Assembly: GCF_000466685.1 (NCBI RefSeq) | Contig: NZ_ANNG01000042.1 | Coordinates: 1 to 37,129 of the forward strand | Reading direction: 5' to 3' | Length of the DNA: 37,129 bases | DNA from: Campylobacter concisus UNSWCS | Lineage (GTDB): Bacteria > Campylobacterota > Campylobacteria > Campylobacterales > Campylobacteraceae | Shown: piece after piece, positions 1-9,705 of the stretch | Layout of the letters: the number at the start of each line of letters is the position of its first letter | Position numbering within the stretch: the stretch's first letter is position 1 | Program-made: the position numbers and the translations under genes | Notes under the pieces: model-generated | The model's input: the letters and a program-made list of their open reading frames with translations, nothing else | What the model was told of the DNA's origin: nothing | Database searches by the model: none

Positions 1-26
1 TGCTCTACCGACTGAGCTAGCAAGAC
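1..26 (-). tRNA. tRNA, 5' part only (runs off the window)
   Basis: On the minus strand the sequence reads a 7-base acceptor strand, TA, then the D-arm GCTC-AGTCGGTA-GAGC-A, which is the canonical beginning of a class I tRNA. The 5' nucleotide is the complement of base 26. The anticodon, variable loop and T-arm lie outside the window, so the amino acid cannot be assigned. A strong promoter sits just upstream. Confidence 0.88.
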
Positions 27-50
27 ATGATTATTTAAAAAAGAATTGAG

Positions 51-79
51 ATTATACAAAAAACATTATTATATGTCAA
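51..79 (-). promoter_or_regulatory. Sigma-70 promoter of the tRNA
   Basis: On the minus strand TTGACA (74-79) is followed by exactly 17 bases and then TATAAT (51-56), a perfect consensus pair. Transcription would begin near base 44, about 18 bases before the tRNA 5' end. A consensus -35 is unusual in Campylobacterota, where the -35 is normally weak, and fits a stable-RNA gene. Confidence 0.88.
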
Positions 80-263
80 GAAAAAATTAAATTTTAAATC
101 AAATTAAAGCTATTTTGTCCGCTATTTCTAAGCGAAAAATATAAAATTTTATTTTTAAATCTTCTCAATTTAAAGCCAAAATTTCTTATAAATTTAAACC
201 ATTTTTACTTTATAAACCAACAAACAAAACAAAATCAAGCACACAATCCGCTTAGTGGCAAAT

Positions 264-992
264 TTAATCCTTGCCTAAAAACCTTATCGCCATATTTCTT
301 GCTTTTTCTATCTTTTCGGCCTCTTGATTTTGGGCTGCGCTAGAAGATATCCACTTTTTGCCAAATAAATTTTGAGCTGCCTCTATTATAACTGCGCAGG
401 CGTATGGCTCTTTTTCGCTAGAGATGCTTTGCAAAAATGCAACTTTTGTTTTATCTTGCAAGATTGCTTGGCTGGCCCTTTGAAACGACATCTGCATAAG
501 GCTAGCTGCCGCCCATGCCCTGCAAAGGCTATCTTTGCTACCAAGCATCTCGCTTATCAAAATTTCTATTTGCTCTAACGTGCCAACCCAGCCAAGCGCT
601 ATTATAAGCTTGCGGCGAAAGGTATCATTTGTCCCTAAAAAAGATATGATCTGAGGGATAAGGCGGTCACAAAACGCGGTGTAAAAATCTCTATGCTTAG
701 ACTTAGAAAGGATTTGCGCTATAAGATAGATGGTTTCTATTTTTAGTTTTTGATCGCTCTCTTTGGCTAAGCGCTCAAACAAAAACTCCAGCCCAGCGCC
801 TCCATGCCTATCAAAACTGCTTTCTAAATTTAGCTGCCAGCCCTCATGCCACTCTTTGCAAATGAGCTCATAGTGATACGCTATCTCATCGCTAGCGCCT
901 AAATTTGCGATAAATTTGATCCTTTTGCCGTCCTGAAAATTCTCTTTTTTAAGTCCCAGATACTCTTTTTCAAGATCATTTAAACTTAGCAC
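264..992 (-). CDS. HEAT-repeat-like hypothetical protein
   Basis: A 242-residue soluble protein without signal peptide or membrane segment. The middle (about residues 65-210) is a run of paired amphipathic helices with motifs such as LIIALGWVG and CRAWAAASLMQM, typical of HEAT/armadillo-type solenoids that usually bind other proteins. The start is GTG at 990-992; no strong ribosome-binding site is visible, so translation probably depends on coupling to pflA, whose stop lies only 6 bases upstream. It is the last gene of the nuo-pflA transcript. A role with the flagellar motor or complex I is only a guess from position; I do not recognise a named family. Confidence 0.75.
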   Translation of the reverse strand: MLSLNDLEKEYLGLKKENFQDGKRIKFIANLGASDEIAYHYELICKEWHEGWQLNLESSFDRHGGAGLEFLFERLAKESDQKLKIETIYLIAQILSKSKHRDFYTAFCDRLIPQIISFLGTNDTFRRKLIIALGWVGTLEQIEILISEMLGSKDSLCRAWAAASLMQMSFQRASQAILQDKTKVAFLQSISSEKEPYACAVIIEAAQNLFGKKWISSSAAQNQEAEKIEKARNMAIRFLGKD

Positions 993-998
993 TAAATT

Positions 999-3368
999 TT
1001 ACTTTATCATCTCAAGTTTGGCTTTGCAGGCATCTTTGTAAGCACTTGTGAAATTTGAGCCAACGCATTCGTTTAGATAGGGCTTAGCCAGCTTATACTG
1101 CTTTTGTCTGATATAAATTTCACTTGCTAAATTTAGAGCATGCAGGCGGTCCTCTGGCTCAAGCTTCATATTTAGTATAAATTTCGCCTCATCAAGCGCC
1201 TCATCGAGGTTATCTGTCTTTAGTGAAGCCTCTGAGTAGTCAAAATTTAGCTTTGGTGAAAAGGTATTTATCTTAGCCCTAGTTTGCAGCTCAAGCGCCT
1301 TTTTAGCGTAGGTTGCAGCGATAGCATAGTCGTTGCTCTTCATCGCATAGTCACTTATAGCTGCGTACGCCTCGATGATCTTAAAGTCCTGCCCCCTTAG
1401 CTGCTCGATCGCGCCAATCGTTGAGACCGCCTCTGTAAAGCGCTTTAGCGCAAGCAACGAGTAAAATCTATCAAAAAGCGATGGCGTAGGATCCGAGTAC
1501 TCGACCGCTGAGCCAAGCGAGAGCGCGTCGTTTGCCGCAGTGATCGCATGCTCATAGTCTTTATTTTTATATAAAATTTTACTCAAATTTACCAGCCACT
1601 CGACTCTATCTTCTAAATTTTCATCCTTTACATGCGCCTTTGCAAGCTCTAGCGCCTCATTGTAACGTGCCGTTCTAAAGTAGCAGTTAAATAGCTTAAA
1701 CTGTGGCAAAGAGACCTTGCTCACATCGTAGTTTTCGAGTAAATTTACAACCGCTGTGCAGTCATCTTTGATGAAAAACTCTTTTGTTAGCTCAAGCGCA
1801 GCCTCATTTACTAGCTCCATCGCCCAGCTTAAATTTTCATCTTTTGCGAGGTTGTTATAAGCTAGCGCATCGGCAAATTTACTCTCTTTTAGATCAAGCT
1901 CAAGCTCGCTAATTAGTGCCTTTTGGCTGATATTTGTGCCGGCATATTTTTCGATGAGATCTTTATATCTTGCGTGAAGTGCAGTGGCATTTTTGTCGTC
2001 CTCTTCAAAAAATAGCCCATCCTTTGCCTTAGCGACCTCATCGATATAATCGCCATATTTAAACTCTTTTTCGTATCTGTTTAGATACTCATACGCCCTT
2101 TTTTCATCTTTGGTTTTGGCTAAATTTAACGCTAAATTTTTTAATGCTGCCTCGTAAAAATCCTTTGTCCTGTCGCTATTATTTACCAAAATTTCATAAA
2201 TTTTAGCAGCTACGTCTGGCATATCTTTGCTGGTAAATGTATAGGCTAAATTCATCGATTTTGTCGGATCGTTCATGAAAAATTTCTCATTTGCATTTGC
2301 GATCTTTAGTACAAATTTCTTTGCCTCTTCAAATTTCTCTTTATCGATATTTGCGTCTGCTAGGCTTAGTGCTGCCCTGCTTGCAAGGTCGATGTCATTT
2401 GTAGAGTAGAGCACCTTTTCATAGTCGCTTAGCGCCTCTTTTTGCCTGCCTATTTTATATAGGTAGTCAGCATAATCAAGCATGGCAAGCTTTGTAAATT
2501 TTGACTCTGCATGCTCTTCGCTTAGTATGTCAAGCATATATTTTGCATCACTTGCGATGCTATCTTTGAGGTAAGCTCTGGCGATGAGATACAGCACCTC
2601 TGGGTAGTTCTCATCAGAGGGGAATTTTCTTATCCAAGCTCTGCCCTCGCTTACGATATCTTTTGGCTCAAGCCCTTCAAACTCGCTCTTTGTCTCAAAA
2701 ATTTTATCAAGCGCTCTTAGCCTAAAAAGTAAAAACTCGCTTGAAAAAAGGCTGTTTGGGTGCCTTTTCATCGCTGTTTGTGTATCTTTTACCACGCTTT
2801 CATAAGCGCCCTTTTCGTAAGCTCTTTTTATATTTATGTAGATGTCTATATCGTTGCTATCAAGCCCAGCAATAGGCGCTTTGTTAAGATCGAGCGCTCC
2901 GATGCTTGGACTTAGCATATCTCTAAAATCAGGCGAAAAATTTAGCCCAGATACTCTTTTGTTGTTTTTGCTTAGTGAAGTATCGATGATGATACTAAAG
3001 TGCTTTGAGATGGTCGTCTTTGGCGTATCTTGCACGCTTGGACTGCTGTAAAGCTCGGTTTGAACGTTTAGCAGCCTTGAAGGTGCCTTTGGCATGATGA
3101 CGATAAAGAGTTTACCATCTTGCTTTTTATATTTTATGTCCATTAAAGGCAGCGTCGTATCTTCGATCTTTGGCAAGATCCCATCATCGAGCATACAAAC
3201 GTAGCGCTTCGTGTCATAGGCTAAAATTTGCTCCACACATTCAAATTCTTTCTCGTCGCTTAGTTGAAGGACGCTATAAGGCTTATTTGCGTTTGCGCCG
3301 CTGTTTAGGCTAAGGCTAAAGGCGGATAGATAAAGCGGTAAAAATAAGATGGTTAAGAGCTTTTTCAT
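999..3368 (-). CDS. pflA: Flagellar motor scaffold protein PflA (TPR protein)
   Basis: A 789-residue secreted protein, close to the length of C. jejuni PflA. In C. jejuni pflA also directly follows nuoN, and PflA with PflB forms the periplasmic disk scaffold that positions stator units; loss gives paralysed flagella. The protein starts with an Sec signal (MKKLL, then a hydrophobic stretch), has a beta-rich N-terminal domain of about 130 residues, and then a long series of tetratricopeptide-like helix pairs to the C-terminus. The reading frame stays open 39 codons further upstream, but those codons overlap the end of nuoN and precede the signal peptide, so the ATG at 3366-3368 is chosen. It lies 22 bases after the nuoN stop and 6 bases before the HEAT-like gene, and should be cotranscribed with nuo. 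Confidence 0.9.
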   Translation of the reverse strand: MKKLLTILFLPLYLSAFSLSLNSGANANKPYSVLQLSDEKEFECVEQILAYDTKRYVCMLDDGILPKIEDTTLPLMDIKYKKQDGKLFIVIMPKAPSRLLNVQTELYSSPSVQDTPKTTISKHFSIIIDTSLSKNNKRVSGLNFSPDFRDMLSPSIGALDLNKAPIAGLDSNDIDIYINIKRAYEKGAYESVVKDTQTAMKRHPNSLFSSEFLLFRLRALDKIFETKSEFEGLEPKDIVSEGRAWIRKFPSDENYPEVLYLIARAYLKDSIASDAKYMLDILSEEHAESKFTKLAMLDYADYLYKIGRQKEALSDYEKVLYSTNDIDLASRAALSLADANIDKEKFEEAKKFVLKIANANEKFFMNDPTKSMNLAYTFTSKDMPDVAAKIYEILVNNSDRTKDFYEAALKNLALNLAKTKDEKRAYEYLNRYEKEFKYGDYIDEVAKAKDGLFFEEDDKNATALHARYKDLIEKYAGTNISQKALISELELDLKESKFADALAYNNLAKDENLSWAMELVNEAALELTKEFFIKDDCTAVVNLLENYDVSKVSLPQFKLFNCYFRTARYNEALELAKAHVKDENLEDRVEWLVNLSKILYKNKDYEHAITAANDALSLGSAVEYSDPTPSLFDRFYSLLALKRFTEAVSTIGAIEQLRGQDFKIIEAYAAISDYAMKSNDYAIAATYAKKALELQTRAKINTFSPKLNFDYSEASLKTDNLDEALDEAKFILNMKLEPEDRLHALNLASEIYIRQKQYKLAKPYLNECVGSNFTSAYKDACKAKLEMIK

Positions 3369-3390
3369 GCCGCCATTATAGTTAAATTTT

Positions 3391-4881
3391 CTAAAATCCT
3401 GAAGCAAAGACAAAATGCTCAATAAATTCCAAAATCGCCCCAGAAAATAAAAAGGCAAAGACCGTGCCAGCAACGGCAACTCCAACGATCACTTTTAGCG
3501 CCATCGAGACGTTTGAGATGTAGATATTTTTATCTTTTACGATAGGCTCTTTTAAAAACATAAAGACAATGAGTTTTAGGTAGTAATAAATAGCAATCGC
3601 CGAGTTTATCATGATGATAAGGCTAAGCACGACATAATCAGACTTTATGAGCGATGAGATAAGCACCATCTTGCCCCAAAATACGCTAAAAGGTGGTATG
3701 CCAGCAAGGGCTATCATGAAAATTCCCATTATCACGGCATAGCTTGGCAAAATTTTAATAAGCCCTGAAAATTTCTCATACGGGTGCTTAAAGCGCTTGT
3801 CCCAGCAGACGACGTCATCGCACCTTGCGACCCAAAGCATAGAAAATGCGCCCAAATTTGCAAACAAAAACATGATCCAGTAGAAAAACAAGGCGACATT
3901 TGCCTCGTGAGAATTTGCCACAAGCGCGCAAAGCACGACACCAGCGTGAGCTATCGAGCTAAAAGCGAGCATCCTTTTGACGTCCTTTTGCACTAGCGCC
4001 ATGATGTTTGCAAGGCTCATCGTAAGCACGGCGATGATGTAGAGCATATCTTTTATCCATGAAATTCCAGAGCCCTCAAGCATCGCAAAAATTCTTAATG
4101 CGACGATAAATCCCGCAACCTTTGGCACGATCGACATATAGCCTGCTAGCGGGGCATTTGAGCCCTCATAAACATCTGGTATCCATGTGTGAAATGGTAT
4201 GAGCGAGAGCTTAAAGCCAATGGCTGAAGCGATGAAAACGCAACCAAGCAAGATGATTAAATTTTGATTTAGGCTAAGATCTTTTATGACAACGCCTATA
4301 CGAGCGATATCGATAGAGTTTGTTGCTAGATAAAACATCGCTATCGCCATCGCAAAAAAGCCAGCTGAGAGCGAGCCCATCGCGAAGTATTTGATGGCAG
4401 CCTCGACGCTTTTTGCTTTGTTATGAAGGGCGATTAGGGTGTAGAGGCAAAGCGAGCTGATCTCAAGGCCTAAAAAGATGATGAGTAGGTTGTTTGAGCT
4501 CACCATAAACAAAAATCCAGCGATCATAAATAAAAATAGCGCGTAGTACTCGTAAATTTTATACTCAAAATACTCTTTTGTGCTAAGTGCAAGAGGGATG
4601 AAAAGAGCTGAGGCAATTAGGATGATGATCTGCGAGATGATAGAAATTCCATCGACTAAGAGCATATCCCAAAAGCTTAGGCTAAGCCCGTTAAAATCAA
4701 GCGTAATGCCTAAATTTACAAATATAGCGATGATACAAAATACGCAGTAGAAATTCCTCGAAAGATCCTTTTTTATCGCTCCAACTATGAGGATAAAAAG
4801 TGCAAAAACCATCATGCTAAGCATCGGCGAGAGTGATTGTAGCGAGATCTCGTTTAGGTCTAAAAAGGCTATTTCGTTCAT
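3391..4881 (-). CDS. nuoN: NADH-quinone oxidoreductase subunit N
   Basis: A 496-residue polytopic membrane protein, one of three antiporter-like proton-pumping subunits of complex I. It shows the family features: the HTWIPDVYEGS segment, conserved charged residues in the middle of membrane helices, and a helix-rich body of roughly 14 segments. The ATG overlaps the nuoM stop in an ATGA (4878-4881), indicating translational coupling. It is the last nuo gene, followed by pflA. Confidence 0.96.
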   Translation of the reverse strand: MNEIAFLDLNEISLQSLSPMLSMMVFALFILIVGAIKKDLSRNFYCVFCIIAIFVNLGITLDFNGLSLSFWDMLLVDGISIISQIIILIASALFIPLALSTKEYFEYKIYEYYALFLFMIAGFLFMVSSNNLLIIFLGLEISSLCLYTLIALHNKAKSVEAAIKYFAMGSLSAGFFAMAIAMFYLATNSIDIARIGVVIKDLSLNQNLIILLGCVFIASAIGFKLSLIPFHTWIPDVYEGSNAPLAGYMSIVPKVAGFIVALRIFAMLEGSGISWIKDMLYIIAVLTMSLANIMALVQKDVKRMLAFSSIAHAGVVLCALVANSHEANVALFFYWIMFLFANLGAFSMLWVARCDDVVCWDKRFKHPYEKFSGLIKILPSYAVIMGIFMIALAGIPPFSVFWGKMVLISSLIKSDYVVLSLIIMINSAIAIYYYLKLIVFMFLKEPIVKDKNIYISNVSMALKVIVGVAVAGTVFAFLFSGAILEFIEHFVFASGF

Positions 4882-6389
4882 AGTTTGCTCCCGCCATTTA
4901 AAGATGAAATTTTATCCTTTGTGCCGCTATTTACAGCTCTAGTTTGCATTTTACTTATGATATTTTGCACGCTTGGCTCAAGTGGTTTTAGTATCAAATT
5001 TGGTGCGATACCAAGAATGATTATGAGCAAACAAAGTGGCACAAGAGCGGCTAACTCTTTAAAATTTAGATCTTTTAGGCTTAAATTTTTCTCCTTGCAC
5101 TCGCCAAAAAAGACCCTTTTATAAAGTACCAGCATATAAACAGCGCCCACGATGATGCTAAAGCCACCAAGTAGCGCAAAGAGCTTGTTTAGCTTAAATA
5201 CGCCAAGTAGGCTCAAAAACTCGCCCACAAAGCCGATCGTTAGTGGCAGGCCGATACTTGCAAGCGTTGCTATAAAAAATATAAGCGCATACTTTGGCAT
5301 CACCTTGGCAAGGCCGCCAAATTCGCAAATTTCTTTTGTGTGAGCTCTTTCGTAGATGACACCAACTAACAAAAATAGCGCGCCACTTACGATGCCGTGG
5401 CTTATCATTAAAAATATTGAGCCGCCAAGGCCTATTAAATTTAGTGAAAAGATGCCAAGCATGATGACGCCCATGTGTGAAATGGAGCTATAAGCGATCA
5501 CTTGCTTCATATCGCTTTGCGCGTAGGCAACTAGGGCTGCGTAGATGATCATGATGATAGCTATGACGCAGACAAAGCCACTTAAAAGCAGGCTAGCATC
5601 TGGAAAAAGTGGGAGTGAAAATCTCACAAAGCCGTAAGTGCCCATCTTTAAAAGCACGCTAGCAAGCAGCACCGAGCCGATAGTCGGAGCCTGTCCGTGT
5701 GCGTAAGGAAGCCACGTGTGAAATGGAAATAGCGGAGTTTTGACGCCAAAAGCGAAGAAAAATGCTAAAAATAGCCAAATTTGAGCATTTTCTCCGATGC
5801 CAAGCTTGTACCAATCAAGCAGGTTAAAGCTAAAGACGCCGCTTTTTTGATAGCACAGATAGCCGATAAAAATGATCGCTACTAGCATAAAGACAGAGCC
5901 TAAAAATGTGTAGATGAAAAATTTAATCGCAGCGTAAATTCTATTTTTACTGCCAAATGCGCCGATGATGTAAAGAAGCGGTATGAGGCTAAGCTCCCAA
6001 AAGCTATAAAACAAGATCATATCAAGCGCGCTAAATACGCCCATCATCGTGCTCTCTAAAAATAGCACGCTAATAACAAGGTGCTTTAAATTTCCATCAT
6101 CGCTAAGGGCAGCTATAGAGATGAAGCTCATAAATGCGCTAAGGACTATAAGCACAAGCGAGATGGTGTCGATGCCCACAAAATAGCTGATATTTAGGCT
6201 TGGTATGAGTGAGACTTGATGCGTTAAAACAAAGTCATAACCCTGAAAATCGACATTTACGCAGATAAAAATGGCTAGCAAAAGCTCGATAAGAGCGATG
6301 CTTGCTCCATAAAATTTGATGCTTTTATTTTCTATCAAAAAGCCAAGTATTGCGCTTATTGCTGGAAAAAATATGATAACACTTAGCAT
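4878..6389 (-). CDS. nuoM: NADH-quinone oxidoreductase subunit M
   Basis: A 503-residue polytopic membrane subunit of complex I, antiporter-like, pumping protons across the inner membrane. The diagnostic segment HTWLPYAHGQAPTIGSVLLA and the following LLKMGTYG are present. Its start shares one base with the end of nuoL (6389) and its stop overlaps the nuoN start by 4 bases. Length and order are normal for the family. Confidence 0.97.
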   Translation of the reverse strand: MLSVIIFFPAISAILGFLIENKSIKFYGASIALIELLLAIFICVNVDFQGYDFVLTHQVSLIPSLNISYFVGIDTISLVLIVLSAFMSFISIAALSDDGNLKHLVISVLFLESTMMGVFSALDMILFYSFWELSLIPLLYIIGAFGSKNRIYAAIKFFIYTFLGSVFMLVAIIFIGYLCYQKSGVFSFNLLDWYKLGIGENAQIWLFLAFFFAFGVKTPLFPFHTWLPYAHGQAPTIGSVLLASVLLKMGTYGFVRFSLPLFPDASLLLSGFVCVIAIIMIIYAALVAYAQSDMKQVIAYSSISHMGVIMLGIFSLNLIGLGGSIFLMISHGIVSGALFLLVGVIYERAHTKEICEFGGLAKVMPKYALIFFIATLASIGLPLTIGFVGEFLSLLGVFKLNKLFALLGGFSIIVGAVYMLVLYKRVFFGECKEKNLSLKDLNFKELAALVPLCLLIIILGIAPNLILKPLEPSVQNIISKMQTRAVNSGTKDKISSLNGGSKL

Positions 6390-8227
6390 TATTTGGCTCC
6401 GTTTAATAAAAATATAAAGCTTAAAAGCAAGGCAAATCCTGCGACCATAAATCTAAGCATGACGCTTAGATCTCCACTTTGCATCTTGTTTGCAAGATAT
6501 GCAAATTTAGTAACCAAAAGTGCGACAAAATCAACACTTCGATCGACTATCATCTCATCAAATTTCTTACAAATTTTAGAGATTAAAGCGTAGCCATTTA
6601 TAAAAAATTTCTCATAAAATTTTGGTATAAAGTAGGCATTTTGCAAAATTTTGTAAATTTTACTCTCGCAAATGCTCTCTTTAAAAATTTCTTTTTTATA
6701 AGCAAACACAGCAAAGCCAGCACTTGCAAGAACCAAAGTAAGCGTTAAAACGAGTAAGAAAATTTCACTACTGTGAGATAAATTTAGCTTAAAATCCCCA
6801 AGACTGTTACTTAAAAACTCACTAAAGTTGCTCCAAAAAAAGCCGCTAATGACTGAGAGAACACCAAGCACGCTCATGCCAACAAGCATGTAGTTTTTGG
6901 CTTCATGTGCGTGCTCCTCACTCTTTGGTTTTGCAAAAAATACTAGCATGACAAGCCTAAAACTATAAAAAGCCGTAAGCACTGCACCAAATAGCAATAC
7001 GAGCCACAAAATTTGATCTTCGCTAAAGGCGACCTCTAAAATTTTATCTTTTGAAAAAAAGCCAGCAAATGGATAAAATCCAGCTAGCGCGCAGCTTGCG
7101 ATGATAGAAAGAAGTGCGGTTGGCTTCATAAATTTATAAAGCCCGCCCATTTTTTTGATATTTAGCTCGTCATTCATCGCGTGCATGACGTTGCCAGCAC
7201 ATAAAAATAGCAGCGACTTGAAAAATGCGTGCGTGACAAGGTGAAAAAGTGCGATCTTGTAAGCCCCAAGACCAGCGGCTACAAACATATATCCAAGCTG
7301 TGAAAGCGTCGAGTAAGCGACTATCTTTTTAAGGTCGTTATGCACTAGCGCGATGCTTGCGGCAAATATCGCCACAAATGCACCAAGGCAGGCGATAAAG
7401 TGCGAGACTTCGGGCACGTTTGCAAAGATGAAATTTGCGCGTATGACTAGATAGACGCCAGCTGTTACCATGGTCGCGGCGTGAATGAGCGCAGAAACCG
7501 GCGTTGGGCCCTCCATGGCGTTTGCAAGCCAAGTGTGAAATGGAAACTGCGCGCTTTTACCCATGGCACCTATGAAAAGAAGTGTGGCGATGATGCCTAA
7601 ATTTAGCCCAGAAAGGTCGCTTCTAGCGTTAAAAACCTCACTAAATTTAAGTGAGCCAAAGCTATAAAATATATAAAAGATGCCAACAAGCATAGCAAGA
7701 TCTGCCACTCTGTTCATCACGAAAGCCTCGTTTGCAGCGACGTTTGCGCTAGGCCTTTTATACCAAAAGCCAATGAGCAGCCACGAGCAAAGCCCAACGC
7801 CCTCCCAGCCGATAAAGAGCCCTATGAAGTTATCGCTTGAAACAAGGACGTTCATGCAAAAGACAAAGAGCCCAAGGTAGCTAAAAAAGCGGTTAAAACT
7901 CGCATCATCTCTCATGTAGCCAATGGAGTAGATATGCACGATGCTAGCGACCACGCCCACGGTGCTAAGCATCACAAGGCTGATCGCGTCAAGGTAGAAG
8001 CTAAAGCTAAGATCAAGCGAGCCTAGGCTTATAAACTCTTTTAGGGTTAAATTTAGTGGCTCATCTACGCTAAGACTAGCCGTTAGCATGAGTGAAGCTG
8101 TGGCGCTAACGATCATGAGAAGCGAGCAGAAAAGACCGATAAATAAATTCTTACTGCTATGCGAAAAGATGCCAGCTATGATGAAGCTAAGAAGCGGGAA
8201 AAATAGCGAAATACAAAATAAAATCAT
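6389..8227 (-). CDS. nuoL: NADH-quinone oxidoreductase subunit L
   Basis: A 612-residue polytopic membrane protein, the distal proton-pumping subunit of complex I, with the expected HTWLANAMEGPTPVSALIHA signature, a following VTAGVYL segment, and an extended C-terminal region that in this family contributes the long lateral helix. It begins 3 bases after the nuoK stop and overlaps nuoM by one base. Start ATG at 8225-8227. Confidence 0.97.
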   Translation of the reverse strand: MILFCISLFFPLLSFIIAGIFSHSSKNLFIGLFCSLLMIVSATASLMLTASLSVDEPLNLTLKEFISLGSLDLSFSFYLDAISLVMLSTVGVVASIVHIYSIGYMRDDASFNRFFSYLGLFVFCMNVLVSSDNFIGLFIGWEGVGLCSWLLIGFWYKRPSANVAANEAFVMNRVADLAMLVGIFYIFYSFGSLKFSEVFNARSDLSGLNLGIIATLLFIGAMGKSAQFPFHTWLANAMEGPTPVSALIHAATMVTAGVYLVIRANFIFANVPEVSHFIACLGAFVAIFAASIALVHNDLKKIVAYSTLSQLGYMFVAAGLGAYKIALFHLVTHAFFKSLLFLCAGNVMHAMNDELNIKKMGGLYKFMKPTALLSIIASCALAGFYPFAGFFSKDKILEVAFSEDQILWLVLLFGAVLTAFYSFRLVMLVFFAKPKSEEHAHEAKNYMLVGMSVLGVLSVISGFFWSNFSEFLSNSLGDFKLNLSHSSEIFLLVLTLTLVLASAGFAVFAYKKEIFKESICESKIYKILQNAYFIPKFYEKFFINGYALISKICKKFDEMIVDRSVDFVALLVTKFAYLANKMQSGDLSVMLRFMVAGFALLLSFIFLLNGAK

Positions 8228-8230
8228 CTC

Positions 8231-8533
8231 TTAGCCTTTCATATTTGTCATCGAATCTAAACTAATGCTGCCAGTCTTTTTATACCAAAGCACGAGCAGA
8301 CCTAGTCCCACGGCGACCTCGCTAGCAGCGATGGCTACTATGAAAAATGCGATGATCTGCCCAGTTAGGTCAAAGTAGTATTTTGAGATAGCAGCGAGTG
8401 CGATGTTTGCTGAGTTTAGTAAAATTTCGCTTGAGAAAAATAGCATTATCAAATTTCTTCTTCTCATTATGCCAACAAGCCCTATGACAAAGACTAGACT
8501 TGCTAGGATGAGGTAGTGAGTAAGGCCTATCAT
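8231..8533 (-). CDS. nuoK: NADH-quinone oxidoreductase subunit K
   Basis: A 100-residue protein with three membrane helices, the usual NuoK length. The second helix contains the conserved glutamate in SSEILLNSANIAL, which lies on the proton path in complex I. The start overlaps the nuoJ stop by 4 bases (ATGA), and the stop is 3 bases from nuoL. Confidence 0.96.
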   Translation of the reverse strand: MIGLTHYLILASLVFVIGLVGIMRRRNLIMLFFSSEILLNSANIALAAISKYYFDLTGQIIAFFIVAIAASEVAVGLGLLVLWYKKTGSISLDSMTNMKG

Positions 8534-9066
8534 AGCATCTCCTCAAATTTGCTTTGCGCGTTCATATCTTTATGTATCAAGATGATGCCAGCCACCATCG
8601 CCACAAGTAGCATGATAGCGCACATCTCAAAGGCTAGCAGATACTTGCTAAAGAGCAAAATTCCAACCGCTTCGATGTTGCCAAGGCTAGTGAGGGTAGA
8701 ATTTACCACCTCTTGCTTAGCGCTATAGATCGGCGCTAAAAAGATAAATATCAAAAGAAGCGCTATGAAGCTGCTTAGAAGATAGATGATAATCTTTGCT
8801 TTTTTGCCGCTTTTTGGCTCGCACTCCTTGCTGGTGTCAAAAAACATCATCGCAAATGCGTATAAAACGACCACCGCGCCTGTATAGACGACGATTTGCA
8901 CCACGCCTAAAAACTCAGCCCCAAGCAAGAAAAATATAGCTGATATAAAAACCATGCCAGCAGCTAGCGCAGAGACTGCATTTAGGGCGTTCTTGCAAAG
9001 CACGCTAAAAGAAAAACTAACTAATATAAGGGCGCTAAAAAGATAAAATGCAAAGCTCTCATACAT
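8530..9066 (-). CDS. nuoJ: NADH-quinone oxidoreductase subunit J
   Basis: A 178-residue protein with about five membrane helices, in the ND6/NuoJ position and with the typical FLGVVQIVVYTGAVVVLYAF segment containing the helix-breaking region known from this subunit. The ATG at 9064-9066 overlaps the end of nuoI by 8 bases, and the stop overlaps nuoK by 4. Confidence 0.95.
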   Translation of the reverse strand: MYESFAFYLFSALILVSFSFSVLCKNALNAVSALAAGMVFISAIFFLLGAEFLGVVQIVVYTGAVVVLYAFAMMFFDTSKECEPKSGKKAKIIIYLLSSFIALLLIFIFLAPIYSAKQEVVNSTLTSLGNIEAVGILLFSKYLLAFEMCAIMLLVAMVAGIILIHKDMNAQSKFEEML

Positions 9067-9697
9067 CGCTTGACCCTTTTAAATTTATATCCATCGTTTC
9101 TGCCTTATCTTCATTTGTAAGCGCATTTGGCGTCTTTTTCACTAGGCTACTAGCATTTTTAGGTAGTGCGCCATAGCCCTCAAACTCGGTTTGATCTTTT
9201 AGAAATTTATCATCCGTTAAAAACTCAGCCTTTGTGCCAAAGAGGATTTTATTTTCACTTGCGACCTCGTACTCTTGCCCGCAAACTATGGCAAGCTCAG
9301 GGCAGACATCAGCGCAAAATCCGCAATAGACACACCTACTTAAATTTATCGTGTAGCTTGCGACCTTTTTGCGGCCATCTTCGCCAAGAGAAGTCTTCAT
9401 CGAGATGCAGTTGCTAACGCAAATTTTCTCGCATAATCCACAGCCTATGCAGCGCTCATTTTCGCTTTCAACAAATTTTAAAAGCCTATGAATTCCCCTA
9501 TATCTAGCGTTTAGCTCCATCTTTTGCATAGGGTATTTTAGAGTGTGCGACTTGCTAAAGAGCATCTGCTTTAGCGTGATCTTTAGCCCCACCAAAAGAT
9601 CAAGCTTAAAAGTAGCGGCGATGAAGTGCTTAAATTTATCAAATGCCCCTTTTGGCTCTATCTTTTCGTCTATCAAAATATATCTTTTCTCACTCAT
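9059..9697 (-). CDS. nuoI: NADH-quinone oxidoreductase subunit I (8Fe ferredoxin-like)
   Basis: A 212-residue peripheral subunit carrying two [4Fe-4S] clusters (N6a, N6b) that pass electrons from NuoG towards NuoB. The binding motifs are Cys83-86-89-93 and Cys122-125-128-132 (CxxCxxCxxxC twice, the second followed by Pro). The open frame extends 26 codons further upstream into nuoH, but those residues do not look like NuoI; the ATG at 9695-9697 (MSEKRYIL) lies 8 bases after the nuoH stop and is chosen. Confidence 0.95.
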   Translation of the reverse strand: MSEKRYILIDEKIEPKGAFDKFKHFIAATFKLDLLVGLKITLKQMLFSKSHTLKYPMQKMELNARYRGIHRLLKFVESENERCIGCGLCEKICVSNCISMKTSLGEDGRKKVASYTINLSRCVYCGFCADVCPELAIVCGQEYEVASENKILFGTKAEFLTDDKFLKDQTEFEGYGALPKNASSLVKKTPNALTNEDKAETMDINLKGSSDV

Positions 9698-9705
9698 TTT
9701 ACGCC

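Noticed and set aside
3375-3380. TATAAT on the minus strand just before pflA
   Set aside because: It is a perfect -10 word, but transcription would begin at the ATG itself, leaving no leader; in AT-rich sequence this is likely chance.
3369-3485. Longer PflA start (39 extra codons)
   Set aside because: The extra codons lie in and beyond the nuoN 3' end and would bury the signal peptide that begins at MKKLL.
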